DNA of 64,000 bases from Pseudomonas sediminis. GTDB lineage: Bacteria; Pseudomonadota; Gammaproteobacteria; Pseudomonadales; Pseudomonadaceae. The stretch covers positions 682,001 through 746,000 of the forward strand of contig NZ_NIQU01000001.1 of the NCBI RefSeq assembly GCF_002741105.1. The letters are read 5' to 3'. The notes under the pieces were generated by a model. It worked only from the letters and a program-made list of their open reading frames with translations. It searched no databases and was not told the DNA's origin. The position numbers and the translations under genes were made by a program. This document shows, one piece after another, positions 17,326 through 25,773 of this stretch (position 1 is the first letter of the stretch; every line of letters starts with the position of its first letter).

Positions 17326-18159
17326 CTAGATGAATAACACCCAAACCGCGTAACCGGCATACCAGACCACCGCAGCGCGGATCAGCAGTTGCCACAGCTG
17401 ATCCAGGGTATCGACACCCTCCTCACCCATCACTGGCGGCGGCATCTCACCAGCGGCTCGCCCAGCCTTGACCACCAGTTGCGCGGCAGAAATGTCCCAG
17501 CTCAGCAGCTCATGCAGCAAGGCGCGGCTGACAGCGACAAAATTGCCGACTAGGGCGAAACTGGAAGCCAGCACCCGCGCCGGCAGCCAATCGAAAGCGT
17601 GGCGCAGTTGCACGGCGCGCTCACGCAGAGCCGGTTGCTGCGCATGCTCTGCACTCATCGCCAACAGGCGATAGGCCAGCGCGGCCATGGGGCCCAACAG
17701 CAGATACCAGAAGATCACCGCAAAGAAGCTTTGATAGGCCTGCCACAGCAGATGCCCCTGGACCTGTTGCAGTAGCTCGGTGCCCTCCTCCGGCTGCAAC
17801 GAAAGGTCACGTTCGGCCACGTGGTAAGCGGCCTGACCATCACCGCGCCGCCAGGCGTCGCGAAACGGCCCCAGGGCTGCGAGCAGATCACCACGCCCCA
17901 GGCTGTAAATCAGCACCAGCAAATGCACCGGCAAAGCCAGCCAGCCGTATGCCAGCGGTTTGAGGATCAGCAATACCAGGCCCAACGCCAACACCGGCAA
18001 CAGCACCAGAACGGCCAAGCACAGCCACGGAGCCTGCTGAAGGCCGCCTTGCTGCAGGCGCTGCAGTTGCGCCAACCAGGGGCCGTCCTGCTGGATGCGC
18101 AGACGCCAGGCGGAAAACTTCTCGACCCACAGCACCAGCAGAATCACCAGAAAACTCAT
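17326..18159 (-). CDS. ampE: AmpE, inner-membrane protein of the ampDE operon
   Basis: A 277-aa polytopic membrane protein encoded directly after ampD, the usual ampDE arrangement. Four hydrophobic spans are visible: the N-terminal MSFLVILLVLW, two around LCLAVLVLLPVLALGLVLLI and FAVIFWYLLLGPMAALAYRLL, and the C-terminal AVVWYAGYAVWVLFI. AmpE is thought to sense or transmit cell-wall recycling status in the AmpC beta-lactamase induction pathway, but its biochemical role is unproven. It is 2 nt from ampD, so co-transcribed. Confidence 0.92.
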   Translation of the reverse strand: MSFLVILLVLWVEKFSAWRLRIQQDGPWLAQLQRLQQGGLQQAPWLCLAVLVLLPVLALGLVLLILKPLAYGWLALPVHLLVLIYSLGRGDLLAALGPFRDAWRRGDGQAAYHVAERDLSLQPEEGTELLQQVQGHLLWQAYQSFFAVIFWYLLLGPMAALAYRLLAMSAEHAQQPALRERAVQLRHAFDWLPARVLASSFALVGNFVAVSRALLHELLSWDISAAQLVVKAGRAAGEMPPPVMGEEGVDTLDQLWQLLIRAAVVWYAGYAVWVLFI

Positions 18160-18161
18160 TG

Positions 18162-18713
18162 CTACCTCTCCTTCAATTCGGCGTGCAGACGCGCCCAGTC
18201 GAACGCGGCCCCCGGATCAGTCTTGCGCCCAGGCGCGATATCGTTGTGGCCGCGGATGCGCTGCGTCGACAGCGCGGGGTAAGCGTCCAGCAACTGCCGC
18301 GTCAGCTCGGCCAACCTGGCGTATTGAGCGTCGGTATAAGGCAGATCATCCGTCCCTTCCAGCTCCACACCCAGCGAAAAATCGTTGCAGTTGTCGCGCC
18401 CCTCGAACCAGGAAACCCCGGCGTGCCAGGCACGATCCAGACAGGAGACGAACTGCGTCAGCCCGCCATCACGCTCGATGAAGAAATGCGCGGAAACCTG
18501 TAAGGACGCGATCTCGGCGAAGAAAGGATGTTCATCCACCGGCAAGCGGTTCTGAAAGAACGCCTGCACCTTACCAGTACCGAACTGCCCGGGTGGCAGG
18601 CTGATGTTGTGCACCACCAACAGGGAAATTTCGCCACTGGGGCGAACATTGAAATTCGGCGATGGGCAGTGAGGGATGCCCTGAAACCAGCCGGTTGAGG
18701 GGTCGAGCTGCAT
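18162..18713 (-). CDS. ampD: 1,6-anhydro-N-acetylmuramyl-L-alanine amidase
   Basis: A cytoplasmic zinc amidase that cleaves 1,6-anhydroMurNAc-peptides during peptidoglycan recycling. Loss of it leads to AmpR-dependent AmpC beta-lactamase overproduction. The 183-aa protein is a complete amidase_2 domain. The zinc ligands His35 (LLVVHN), His156 (RGHNDIAPG) and Asp166 and the catalytic pair Glu119 and Lys164 match E. coli AmpD positions. It has no signal peptide, which separates it from the periplasmic AmpDh paralogues. First gene of ampDE. Confidence 0.95.
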   Translation of the reverse strand: MQLDPSTGWFQGIPHCPSPNFNVRPSGEISLLVVHNISLPPGQFGTGKVQAFFQNRLPVDEHPFFAEIASLQVSAHFFIERDGGLTQFVSCLDRAWHAGVSWFEGRDNCNDFSLGVELEGTDDLPYTDAQYARLAELTRQLLDAYPALSTQRIRGHNDIAPGRKTDPGAAFDWARLHAELKER

Positions 18714-18816
18714 GGAATGCTCCTGAACGAGCCACCACTCTAGAGCAGGTGGCTACGGCGGCCAAGCGCGAGGCCGCAACAGGATGTGCAAAGGCGGGAA
18801 AATCGAGAATCACGAC

Positions 18817-18899
18817 TGTAGGAGTCGCGCCTCACGGCGAATCGATAGCGAACACATCGGAAGACTTGTAAAGCTTCGCCCCGGGGCGGGGCTCCTACA
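18817..18899. repeat. Inverted-repeat unit upstream of ampD
   Basis: TGTAGGAGTCGCGCC at the left faces CGGGGCGGGGCTCCTACA at the right, an imperfect palindrome with a long loop. It is a degenerate member of the TGTAGGAGC family. It lies in the 226-bp gap between ampD and the DUF1631 gene, on the 3' side of the latter. Confidence 0.6.
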
Positions 18900-18939
18900 A
18901 ATCAAGCCGTTGCCAGGGGCGAACGCTCCTGGCAACGAA

Positions 18940-21243
18940 TCAGCTGTGCTTGAGCTTGCGCAAGTTACCGATGACCGACTCCAGGGCACGGTCGAACAGC
19001 AACGCATCGTCGAGCAGGCGCACAGCGTTGCGGCGGAATTCCACCGCCAGCGCGTTGCGCGTCTTCTCCAGCACCTTCATGCCAGTGCGATTGACGAACA
19101 CGTACTTGCCAGTGGGCTTGATGATGGCCGCCAGCTTGCAGCGCAACTTGTGCTCTTCATCTTCCTGAATTTCCACCCAGCTACCCACACGCAGGCTGTC
19201 CACCTGCAGCAGCGCCTCGTCGTCGTCCGGGAGCACCACGTCCGGCTCCTGCGGACGGGTCTGACCGGGCGCGAGCAGAATGATCTCTTCGACCACCTCG
19301 ACCATCGCCGGGGCATCCTCGACCTTCTCTTCGGCTGCCGGCAGCTCCAGCAGCGGCAACTCGACGCCCGCTTCACTCAGATCGGTGTGCGCAACATCTT
19401 CGGGCACGGCCGTTTCGGCTTCAGGGGCCGCGCGTTTGAAGCGCTGGAAGGCCTGTACATGCAGCACTTCCAATTGGCTGAAGAATTCGCTGGTAGAGAA
19501 CGGATCGAACGCCGCACTGGCCATGCCTTCGCGCAGTGCCTTGAGCAAGCCAGGCACCAACTCCAGCAAACGCAGACGCGCCTCTGGATCTTCATGCGGG
19601 GCGACACTCCAGACCAGATCATCCATGGTCTGCAACGCAGCCTGCCACTCGTCCGAGTCCACGCCGTGCTTGAGGCAGGTCAGCATCAGCACCTTGCTCC
19701 AGGCTTCCTGCAGCAGCCGCACCACCACTTCCGGCAGCGTCTTGCCAAGCAAACGCTCATTCAGTGCCTGCTCGACCTGGCGGCGGGCCAGCTCGGCCTT
19801 AGCGCTGCCTTCCTCGGCATCGCGGGTACGCTGTTCGAGCAACTCGCTGCGACGGCGCTCATCGCCGGTGAACGCCATGAACTCGGCCAGCAGTTCGGAG
19901 AAGATCGCCGGATCATCGGCGAAATCGTTCAGCAGGCGCTGAACCACCTGCTCGATCTTCTGATAGAGGCTGTCACGCTGGGCATCGTCCTGATCGACCC
20001 AACCCAACGCGGCAGAGGCGATCTCGTTGAGCAAGCGACGAGCCGGATGGCTGCCACGGCTGAAGAAAGTCTTGTCCAGCACCGCAACCTTGAGCATCGG
20101 GATCTGCAGACGGCCAATCAGTGCCTTGAGCGAATCCGGCAGGGTGCGATCATCGAGAATGAACTCGAACAGCATCGACACCAGATTGATCACATCTTCA
20201 TCGACCTCACCAACCACTCGCGCCTTGCCACTTTTGGCACTGGCACGTTCGAGCAATCGTTCGAGCTGGTCACGGAGATCGAAATCTTCGACGTTGACCT
20301 GTGCCGGAGCACGCTGCTGCATGTGCGATAGCAGGCGCATCAGGTCGTTGCTGGTGATCGGCAGCGCATCGGCTGTCTGAGTGCGGCGCGGCATTGATGT
20401 GCCGCGTACTTGCGAGAGCAGATCCTGCAGCGCACCGAACACTTCCTGCACGCCCTGATCGGCGCCTTCGAGCAACGGCATGCCTTCCTCGCCGGAGGAC
20501 TGGCTGTAAGCGGAAGCTGCCGGGCGCTGTTGACGACGCGGCGGCGCGGACTTCAGCTCAGGCAACACGCCCGCGCTGACCAGCGCCTGATTGGCCTCGG
20601 CATAAAGCATGTCGCAGCTGCCGAGCACGTACTTTTCGAACAGTTTGAGGATGATCAGCTTGACCTTGATCTCCACGCCCAGGCTGCTGCAGGCGTCGAG
20701 GAAGTATTCACTGAGCAGGGTCGGGCCGAGCGGGTTGCTCTTGTCGTCCAGCTTCTTGCTGATCACCGCATTGAGGCGTGTGGTGAGATGGCCCAACGCA
20801 ACAGCGTCTCGGCTCATCACCTTGGCCACCATGGCGTCCAGCGCCACGGTTTCTTCCAGTTCGTCGTTCTGCACCAGGCTCAGGCTATCGAACGACACGG
20901 CATCCAGCGTGGGCTGAGGTTTGCCAATTTCGTACTGGTTGAGATTGGAGAAAGACTCGAACACCTTCTGCAGAAAGCCGCGCTCGATGTTCTTACGCTT
21001 GAGCCGCAGGTCGCGCATGGCCTCGAAGAAAGCATTCTGCTCGGCATTACTGGTCGCCCGATCCGCCATCTCGAAGAGGGTATCGTCAGCATTGTCGAAC
21101 AGGCTCTGCAGGTTCTGCTTGAGCTGTTGCGCCGCTTTGTCACGCACCTGAATCAGCGCCACGGGCAGTCTTCCTACCGGCGAAGTTGGCGATTGCTCTG
21201 CGGTGGCCTTGTTCAGGTGCACCACGTTCGCGTCGGTCTTCAT
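18940..21243 (-). CDS. DUF1631 family protein (first of two in the window)
   Basis: A 767-aa mostly helical cytoplasmic protein of the DUF1631 family, in the position of PA4523 between ampDE and nadC. The family has no proven function; an old 'thymidine phosphorylase' label has no support in the sequence. The C-terminal 90 residues look beta-rich (VGSWVEIQEDEEHKLRCKL, KYVFVNRTGMKVLEKT) and resemble a PilZ-like barrel, which is inference. It shares its N-terminal pattern (DDTLFEMADRA, FFEAMRDLR) with the gene at 35415. The ATG at 21243 was chosen because GGAG precedes it; a longer frame exists but has no ribosome site. Confidence 0.85.
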   Translation of the reverse strand: MKTDANVVHLNKATAEQSPTSPVGRLPVALIQVRDKAAQQLKQNLQSLFDNADDTLFEMADRATSNAEQNAFFEAMRDLRLKRKNIERGFLQKVFESFSNLNQYEIGKPQPTLDAVSFDSLSLVQNDELEETVALDAMVAKVMSRDAVALGHLTTRLNAVISKKLDDKSNPLGPTLLSEYFLDACSSLGVEIKVKLIILKLFEKYVLGSCDMLYAEANQALVSAGVLPELKSAPPRRQQRPAASAYSQSSGEEGMPLLEGADQGVQEVFGALQDLLSQVRGTSMPRRTQTADALPITSNDLMRLLSHMQQRAPAQVNVEDFDLRDQLERLLERASAKSGKARVVGEVDEDVINLVSMLFEFILDDRTLPDSLKALIGRLQIPMLKVAVLDKTFFSRGSHPARRLLNEIASAALGWVDQDDAQRDSLYQKIEQVVQRLLNDFADDPAIFSELLAEFMAFTGDERRRSELLEQRTRDAEEGSAKAELARRQVEQALNERLLGKTLPEVVVRLLQEAWSKVLMLTCLKHGVDSDEWQAALQTMDDLVWSVAPHEDPEARLRLLELVPGLLKALREGMASAAFDPFSTSEFFSQLEVLHVQAFQRFKRAAPEAETAVPEDVAHTDLSEAGVELPLLELPAAEEKVEDAPAMVEVVEEIILLAPGQTRPQEPDVVLPDDDEALLQVDSLRVGSWVEIQEDEEHKLRCKLAAIIKPTGKYVFVNRTGMKVLEKTRNALAVEFRRNAVRLLDDALLFDRALESVIGNLRKLKHS

Positions 21244-21353
21244 TCTAGTCTCCCGCAGACTGCTCGAACCCGAGCTTCCTGGTCTGCACAGCGTCAACCG
21301 AGCGTCGTCCCTAACGTCAAAGGCCTGGCGTCAATAATGAAAAAAGTAAAGCC

Positions 21354-21381
21354 ATTATAGGGAGGCTGCGCGCCATACCAA
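21354..21381 (-). promoter_or_regulatory. Candidate sigma-70 promoter for the DUF1631 gene
   Basis: On the minus strand TTGGTA (21376-21381) is followed after 16 nt by a perfect TATAAT (21354-21359). It is about 110 nt upstream of the ATG. Judged by consensus only. Confidence 0.55.
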
Positions 21382-21610
21382 GCCAATTTTTCCCACAGAC
21401 ATGACCCAGATCACAGATAGCCACACGCCATCTTCGGACGACGACCAATACACCACATTCGCACCCCCACAGCCTAACTCTGACAGGCCTTCGGCGCTGC
21501 ACCGATAGTCGGGCCAAGGGGGCACTCTCGTCATTAAGAGCAGCGGCAACATATAAAAGTGCCTGATCAATTCTGCAGAACGACAAAAGGCCCAGCGCCG
21601 CGATGGAGCA

Positions 21611-21638
21611 TTGCCCTGCAACCACCTGCCTCTATAAT
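21611..21638 (+). promoter_or_regulatory. Candidate sigma-70 promoter for nadC
   Basis: TTGCCC (21611-21616), a 16-nt spacer and a perfect TATAAT (21633-21638), 27 nt upstream of the nadC ATG. The position suits a short leader. Confidence 0.55.
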
Positions 21639-21665
21639 CGCGGCTCGACTACACCGGAGCCGACC

Positions 21666-22514
21666 ATGCCCAACCTGACCCTCGCCGACCTCAGCAGTGA
21701 AATCGAAGCCAACGTCCGCCGCGCCCTGGCCGAAGACATTGGCAGCGGCGACATCACGGCCCAGCTGATTCCGGCCGAGCGCCTGGCCAGCGCCCGGATC
21801 ATCACCCGCGAGGCGGCGGTTATCTGCGGCACGGCATGGGTCGATGCGGTATTTCGCCAACTCGACCCGCGTGTCGCGGTGCATTGGCAGGTAAAGGATG
21901 GCGACAAGGTCAGCGCCGACCAGACCCTGTTCCGCCTCGAAGGCCCGGCTCGCGCCCTGCTCAGCGGCGAGCGCAGCGCACTGAACTTTCTGCAGACCCT
22001 GTCAGCCGTCGCGACCCGCTGCCGCCACTACGCCGATATTGTGGAAGGCACCCAGGTCAAACTGCTCGACACCCGCAAGACTCTACCCGGTCTGCGCCTG
22101 GCGCAGAAATATGCAGTGACCTGCGGCGGATGCCATAACCACCGTATCGGTTTGTACGACGCCTTCCTTATAAAGGAAAACCACATCGCCGCGTGCGGCG
22201 GCATCGCCCAGGCCATCAGCACCGCCCACCAGATCGCCCCGGGCAAGCCAGTGGAAGTCGAAGTGGAAAGCCTGGAAGAACTGCGCCAAGCACTGGAAGC
22301 AGGAGCCGATATCGTCATGCTCGACGAACTATCACTGGAAGACATGCGCGAAGCCGTAAGACTCACCGCCGGCCGCGCCAAGCTCGAAGCCTCGGGCGGG
22401 ATCAATGACAGCACCTTGCGTGTGATAGCTGAGACCGGCGTGGATTACATCTCGCTAGGGACGCTGACCAAGGATGTGAAGGCGGTGGATTTGTCGATGC
22501 GGTTGGCGTTGTAA
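21666..22514 (+). CDS. nadC: Nicotinate-nucleotide pyrophosphorylase (carboxylating)
   Basis: Quinolinate phosphoribosyltransferase, which makes nicotinate mononucleotide from quinolinate and PRPP in de novo NAD synthesis. It has 282 aa, as in P. aeruginosa. Visible motifs: [12 protein letters not shown] at the N-terminus, [41 protein letters not shown], and LEASGGI near the C-terminus. These are substrate and phosphate-binding residues of the family. The start at 21666 is preferred because CGGAG precedes it. The conserved position next to the pil cluster matches P. aeruginosa nadC-pilA. Confidence 0.97.
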   Translation: MPNLTLADLSSEIEANVRRALAEDIGSGDITAQLIPAERLASARIITREAAVICGTAWVDAVFRQLDPRVAVHWQVKDGDKVSADQTLFRLEGPARALLSGERSALNFLQTLSAVATRCRHYADIVEGTQVKLLDTRKTLPGLRLAQKYAVTCGGCHNHRIGLYDAFLIKENHIAACGGIAQAISTAHQIAPGKPVEVEVESLEELRQALEAGADIVMLDELSLEDMREAVRLTAGRAKLEASGGINDSTLRVIAETGVDYISLGTLTKDVKAVDLSMRLAL

Positions 22515-22698
22515 GCTACAACTCGACCGAAATTTCGCCCTAGTAAAATTTAAATTGAGCGAAACACTCTTAAACTAAGCACCCGCAGCACAAGAGAGAA
22601 AATCACTCACTTAATCCGTTAATCCAAATCCAAAGAAGGCACCATCGAATTAAATAATGACACATGAAACCAGAACAGCAGTCACAACATATATATAA

Positions 22699-23133
22699 CT
22701 AGTAACAACCTGGCGGCATATATGTATTTTTCCACCCACTGGCCGCCGCGCCATCTATCGCACAAGCCCACGTCCCTTCAGCGCTTCGAAAAATAGAAAT
22801 GCGCGCCCCCGCCACTCTAGGATTTACATTCCCACCTAGAGTCACCTCAATCACACCCGAACCATCGGCCAAGAAGCTGGCTATATCGCCAACGGCCGCC
22901 TCAGTAAGGTTTGACTGCGCATACCCCAACTGCGCATTAGTTATAATACTCCGCCCTCGCACCAACGACTCCTCTACTGGCGCTTTGTAAGCCGCCACCT
23001 CTGTATATGCCCTTCGCACTTGAGTACCAATTACGTACTCTTGATATTGAGGAATTGCTATTGCCGCGAGCACACCAATTATCGCAACAACAATCATAAC
23101 CTCTATGAGAGTAAAACCCTTACTGCATTTCAC
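22699..23133 (-). CDS. Second type IV pilin (PilAII-like)
   Basis: A 144-aa pilin. The prepilin leader is six residues (VKCSKG) followed by [14 protein letters not shown], so PilD should cleave after Gly6 and N-methylate Phe; the conserved Glu5 of the mature protein is present. The C-terminus has the Cys pair of a disulfide-bonded loop (TWACAIDG to MPPGCY). The start is GTG at 23133 with GAGGAGG upstream; a longer frame upstream of the leader is not pilin-like. It lies downstream of the main pilin, is separated from it by a terminator, and has a much lower GC than nadC. P. stutzeri has a tandem pilAI-pilAII pair, and this is probably the counterpart of pilAII. Confidence 0.85.
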   Translation of the reverse strand: MKCSKGFTLIEVMIVVAIIGVLAAIAIPQYQEYVIGTQVRRAYTEVAAYKAPVEESLVRGRSIITNAQLGYAQSNLTEAAVGDIASFLADGSGVIEVTLGGNVNPRVAGARISIFRSAEGTWACAIDGAAASGWKNTYMPPGCY

Positions 23134-23265
23134 ACCCCACCTCCTCACGCCCGCCACGAACCAACACCAATTAACGCAGCAGCGCACCACCAACCATGAG
23201 CACTCTTGACAAACCACGACCAGCAGCAAAAAACCAAAGCACTATTTCATAAAACCAGGACCACA

Positions 23266-23295
23266 TAATAAAACACCCCGAATAAATCGGGGTGC
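23266..23295 (-). terminator. Rho-independent terminator after the main pilin gene
   Basis: Stem CACCCCGA (23274-23281) with TCGGGGTG (23287-23294), a 5-nt loop, then a T-rich run on the minus strand (TTTTATTAT). It separates the strongly expressed pilin gene from the second pilin, so the latter needs its own promoter. Confidence 0.85.
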
Positions 23296-23368
23296 CTTAT
23301 ATAAATACACACAAACCCGAATTTACACTAGGGGCAAATCCCTACAGTGCAACAGGGCCCAGCTGTAA

Positions 23369-23842
23369 TTAGTTGGTGCAACCTGCGGGCTTGAAGTTAT
23401 CTTCGACGTCAGTCGCGCAAGTCCACGAACCATCAGCGGTACGAGTCCAAGTAAGAGTAGCACCGGTCAGAGCTGCAGCCGCGTTGTTGCCGAATTCAGC
23501 CTCAATAGTCGATGTAGTAGTCAGAGTTCCCGGCACTGTCGGGGTACCAGTACCAGTAGCCGGAGTACCAGAAACTTGGCTGTTGCCACCGGTCAGCAGG
23601 TTAGAACCAGTCGCACCCGGGTCACACTCACCCGGACCATCACCCACGGTCAGACGGCCGTCATTGATGCACGCCTCGATAGCGGTACGCAGCTGACCCG
23701 ACTCGGACATTACACGGGAAACCTGGGACTTGGCGGTGTAGGTTTGGTACTGCGGGATGGCGATGGCAGCCAGGATACCGATGATGGCGACCACGATCAT
23801 CAGTTCGATCAGGGTAAAACCCTTTTGTGCTTGAGCTTTCAT
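23369..23842 (-). CDS. pilA: Major type IV pilin
   Basis: A 157-aa structural pilin. The leader MKAQAQKG is followed by [24 protein letters not shown], with Glu5 of the mature protein; PilD cleaves after Gly. The C-terminal disulfide loop runs from [15 protein letters not shown] to KPAGCTN. An extra Cys pair lies in the alpha-beta loop region (ACINDG to GECDPG), and a Thr/Gly/Pro-rich stretch follows. It is divergent from pilB, as in other pseudomonads, and has a sigma-54 promoter and a strong ribosome site (AGGAG). Pili made of it would serve twitching, attachment and possibly DNA uptake. Confidence 0.95.
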   Translation of the reverse strand: MKAQAQKGFTLIELMIVVAIIGILAAIAIPQYQTYTAKSQVSRVMSESGQLRTAIEACINDGRLTVGDGPGECDPGATGSNLLTGGNSQVSGTPATGTGTPTVPGTLTTTSTIEAEFGNNAAAALTGATLTWTRTADGSWTCATDVEDNFKPAGCTN

Positions 23843-23891
23843 TCGTTAACTCTCCTAGAAATGGATAGGTCCAGCGACCTGAGAGCTACAA

Positions 23892-23908
23892 TGCAGCCAG
23901 CGTGCCAA
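23892..23908 (-). promoter_or_regulatory. Sigma-54 promoter of pilA
   Basis: On the minus strand TTGGCACGCTGGCTGCA matches YTGGCACGrNNNTTGCW closely, with GG and GC in the right -24/-12 spacing. It lies about 50 nt before the pilA ATG, leaving a leader of about 38 nt. In Pseudomonas pilA is transcribed by RpoN and activated by PilR; the upstream PilR sites were not pinned down. Confidence 0.85.
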
Positions 23909-24067
23909 CCTTTTCAATCCAACCAGATAGCGCCACTCAACGAACCAACGTCATCCCGATCACAACCTACACCGACACAAACTGACCTTTTTCGTCACCT
24001 GAAAAAACGCGGTTTGGCACGCGACAGCATCTAGGCTATAAGGCAGGCATTGTGTGTGGAGCCCCCG

Positions 24068-25771
24068 ATGAACGAAAGCGTATCCCTCTCCGGCCTGGCC
24101 AAGCAGATGGTACTGGCCGAGTTGCTGGACGAAAAAGCAGCTCAACAAGCGCAACTACAGGCCCAGCGCAACAAACTGTCGCTGGTTACTTACCTGGTGC
24201 AGAACAAGCTGGTAAAGAGCCGTGCCCTGGCAGAACTGGCCTCGGAGCAGTTCGGCGTTTCCTTTCTCGACCTCAACACCCTCGACAAGGAAAGCCAGCC
24301 ACGTGATCTGATCAGCGAGAAACTGGTAAGGCAGCACCGTGTGCTGCCGCTATGGCGCCGTGGCAACAAGCTGTTCGTCGGCCTCTCCGACCCCTCCAAC
24401 CACCAAGCTGTAACCGATGTGCAGTTCAGCACCGGCCTGACCACAGAAGCAATCTTGGTCGAAGACGACAAACTCGGCGATGCTATCGACAAGTTCTTCG
24501 ACTCGGCCAATAGCGGCATGGAAGACCTGGCCGATGTTGATCTCGACGGCCTGGATGTGCAGGCCGTGGACGATGACAAGCCCACCGGAGATGGTGGCGC
24601 CGATGCTGACGATGCGCCTGTAGTGCGTTTCGTCAACAAGATGCTGCTGGATGCCATCAAGGGAGGCTCATCGGACCTGCACTTCGAACCCTACGAAAAG
24701 AACTATCGAGTGCGTTTTCGCACCGACGGCATTCTGCATGAGGCGGCACGCCCTCCCATCCAGCTCGCCCCAAGAATTTCCGCCCGCCTCAAGGTCATGG
24801 CTGCATTGGATATCTCCGAGCGGCGCAAGCCGCAGGACGGCCGGATCAAGATGAAGATCTCCAAGACCAAGGCCATCGATTTTCGCGTCAACACCCTGCC
24901 CACGCTGTGGGGCGAGAAGATCGTGATGCGAATTCTCGACCCTACCAGCGCCCAGATGGGCATCGACGCACTGGGCTACGAGGAGGAACAGAAAGAACTG
25001 TATATGTCTGCCCTCAAACAGCCCCAGGGCATGATTCTCGTCACAGGCCCCACCGGCTCGGGCAAAACCGTATCGCTCTATACCGGCCTTAACATTCTCA
25101 ATACACCTGATGTGAATATCTCCACCGCGGAAGACCCGGTGGAGATCAACCTGGAGGGCATCAACCAGGTCAACGTCAACCCCAAGCAGGGCATGGATTT
25201 CACCCAGGCGCTGCGCGCCTTTCTGCGTCAGGACCCGGATATCATCATGGTCGGTGAGATCCGAGACCTGGACACGGCCTCCATTGCCGTCAAGGCCGCG
25301 CAGACCGGGCATATGGTGATGTCCACCCTTCACACCAACAGCGCCGCGGAAACCCTGACCCGCCTGCGCAATATGGGTGTGCCATCCTTCAACATCGCCA
25401 CCTCGGTCAACCTGATCATCGCCCAGCGCCTGGCGCGCAAGCTGTGCAGCAGTTGCAAGAAGGAAGTCAACGTACCGCGTGAGACCTTGCTGGCCGAAGG
25501 CTTCCCCGAAGACAAGATCGGCAACTTCAAGATTTATGGTCCGGTGGGCTGTGAAAATTGCAAGGGCGGTTACAAGGGCCGCGTCGGTATTTATGAAGTG
25601 GTTAAAAACACGCCTAACCTGCAGCGGATTATCATGGAAGAAGGCAACTCCATCGATATTTCCGCGCAGATGCGTAAAGACGGCTTTAATGACCTGCGCA
25701 CCTCCGCTTTGCTCAAGGCCATGCAAGGGGTTACCAGCCTTGAGGAAGTCAACCGCGTGACCAAGGATTAA
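24068..25771 (+). CDS. pilB: Type IV pilus assembly ATPase
   Basis: The cytoplasmic hexameric ATPase that powers pilus extension. It has 567 aa, close to P. aeruginosa PilB. An N-terminal MshE-type domain (residues 1-150) is followed by the ATPase core, with Walker A GPTGSGKT, the Asp box and Walker B (DPDIIMVGEIRD), and the His box (STLHTNSA). A zinc-type tetracysteine motif follows (KLCSSCKK, GCENCKGG). The start at 24068 is preferred to one 18 nt earlier because GGAG precedes it. It heads pilB-pilC-pilD. Confidence 0.97.
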   Translation: MNESVSLSGLAKQMVLAELLDEKAAQQAQLQAQRNKLSLVTYLVQNKLVKSRALAELASEQFGVSFLDLNTLDKESQPRDLISEKLVRQHRVLPLWRRGNKLFVGLSDPSNHQAVTDVQFSTGLTTEAILVEDDKLGDAIDKFFDSANSGMEDLADVDLDGLDVQAVDDDKPTGDGGADADDAPVVRFVNKMLLDAIKGGSSDLHFEPYEKNYRVRFRTDGILHEAARPPIQLAPRISARLKVMAALDISERRKPQDGRIKMKISKTKAIDFRVNTLPTLWGEKIVMRILDPTSAQMGIDALGYEEEQKELYMSALKQPQGMILVTGPTGSGKTVSLYTGLNILNTPDVNISTAEDPVEINLEGINQVNVNPKQGMDFTQALRAFLRQDPDIIMVGEIRDLDTASIAVKAAQTGHMVMSTLHTNSAAETLTRLRNMGVPSFNIATSVNLIIAQRLARKLCSSCKKEVNVPRETLLAEGFPEDKIGNFKIYGPVGCENCKGGYKGRVGIYEVVKNTPNLQRIIMEEGNSIDISAQMRKDGFNDLRTSALLKAMQGVTSLEEVNRVTKD

Positions 25772-25773
25772 CC

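Larger units (their letters stand above)
21244..21665. other. Divergent intergenic region, DUF1631 / nadC
   Basis: About 420 bp with promoters reading out both ways (separate entries). No open frame in it has a ribosome-binding site or a recognisable product. The centre (about 21400-21600) shows nothing I can name. Confidence 0.6.

Noticed and set aside
18784..20331. A 515-codon plus-strand frame opposite the DUF1631 gene
   Set aside because: Shadow frame; no ribosome site and no recognisable domain.
18940..21243. Thymidine phosphorylase annotation of the DUF1631 protein
   Set aside because: None of the thymidine phosphorylase motifs is present; the label is an inherited misannotation.
21603..21665. 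Upstream extension of nadC by 21 codons
   Set aside because: It would read through the nadC promoter; the ATG at 21666 has a proper ribosome site and gives the family length.
22699..23229. Full 176-codon frame for the second pilin
   Set aside because: The extra 32 N-terminal residues are Cys/Val/Trp-rich and precede the pilin leader; the GTG at 23133 has a strong ribosome site and gives a standard six-residue leader.
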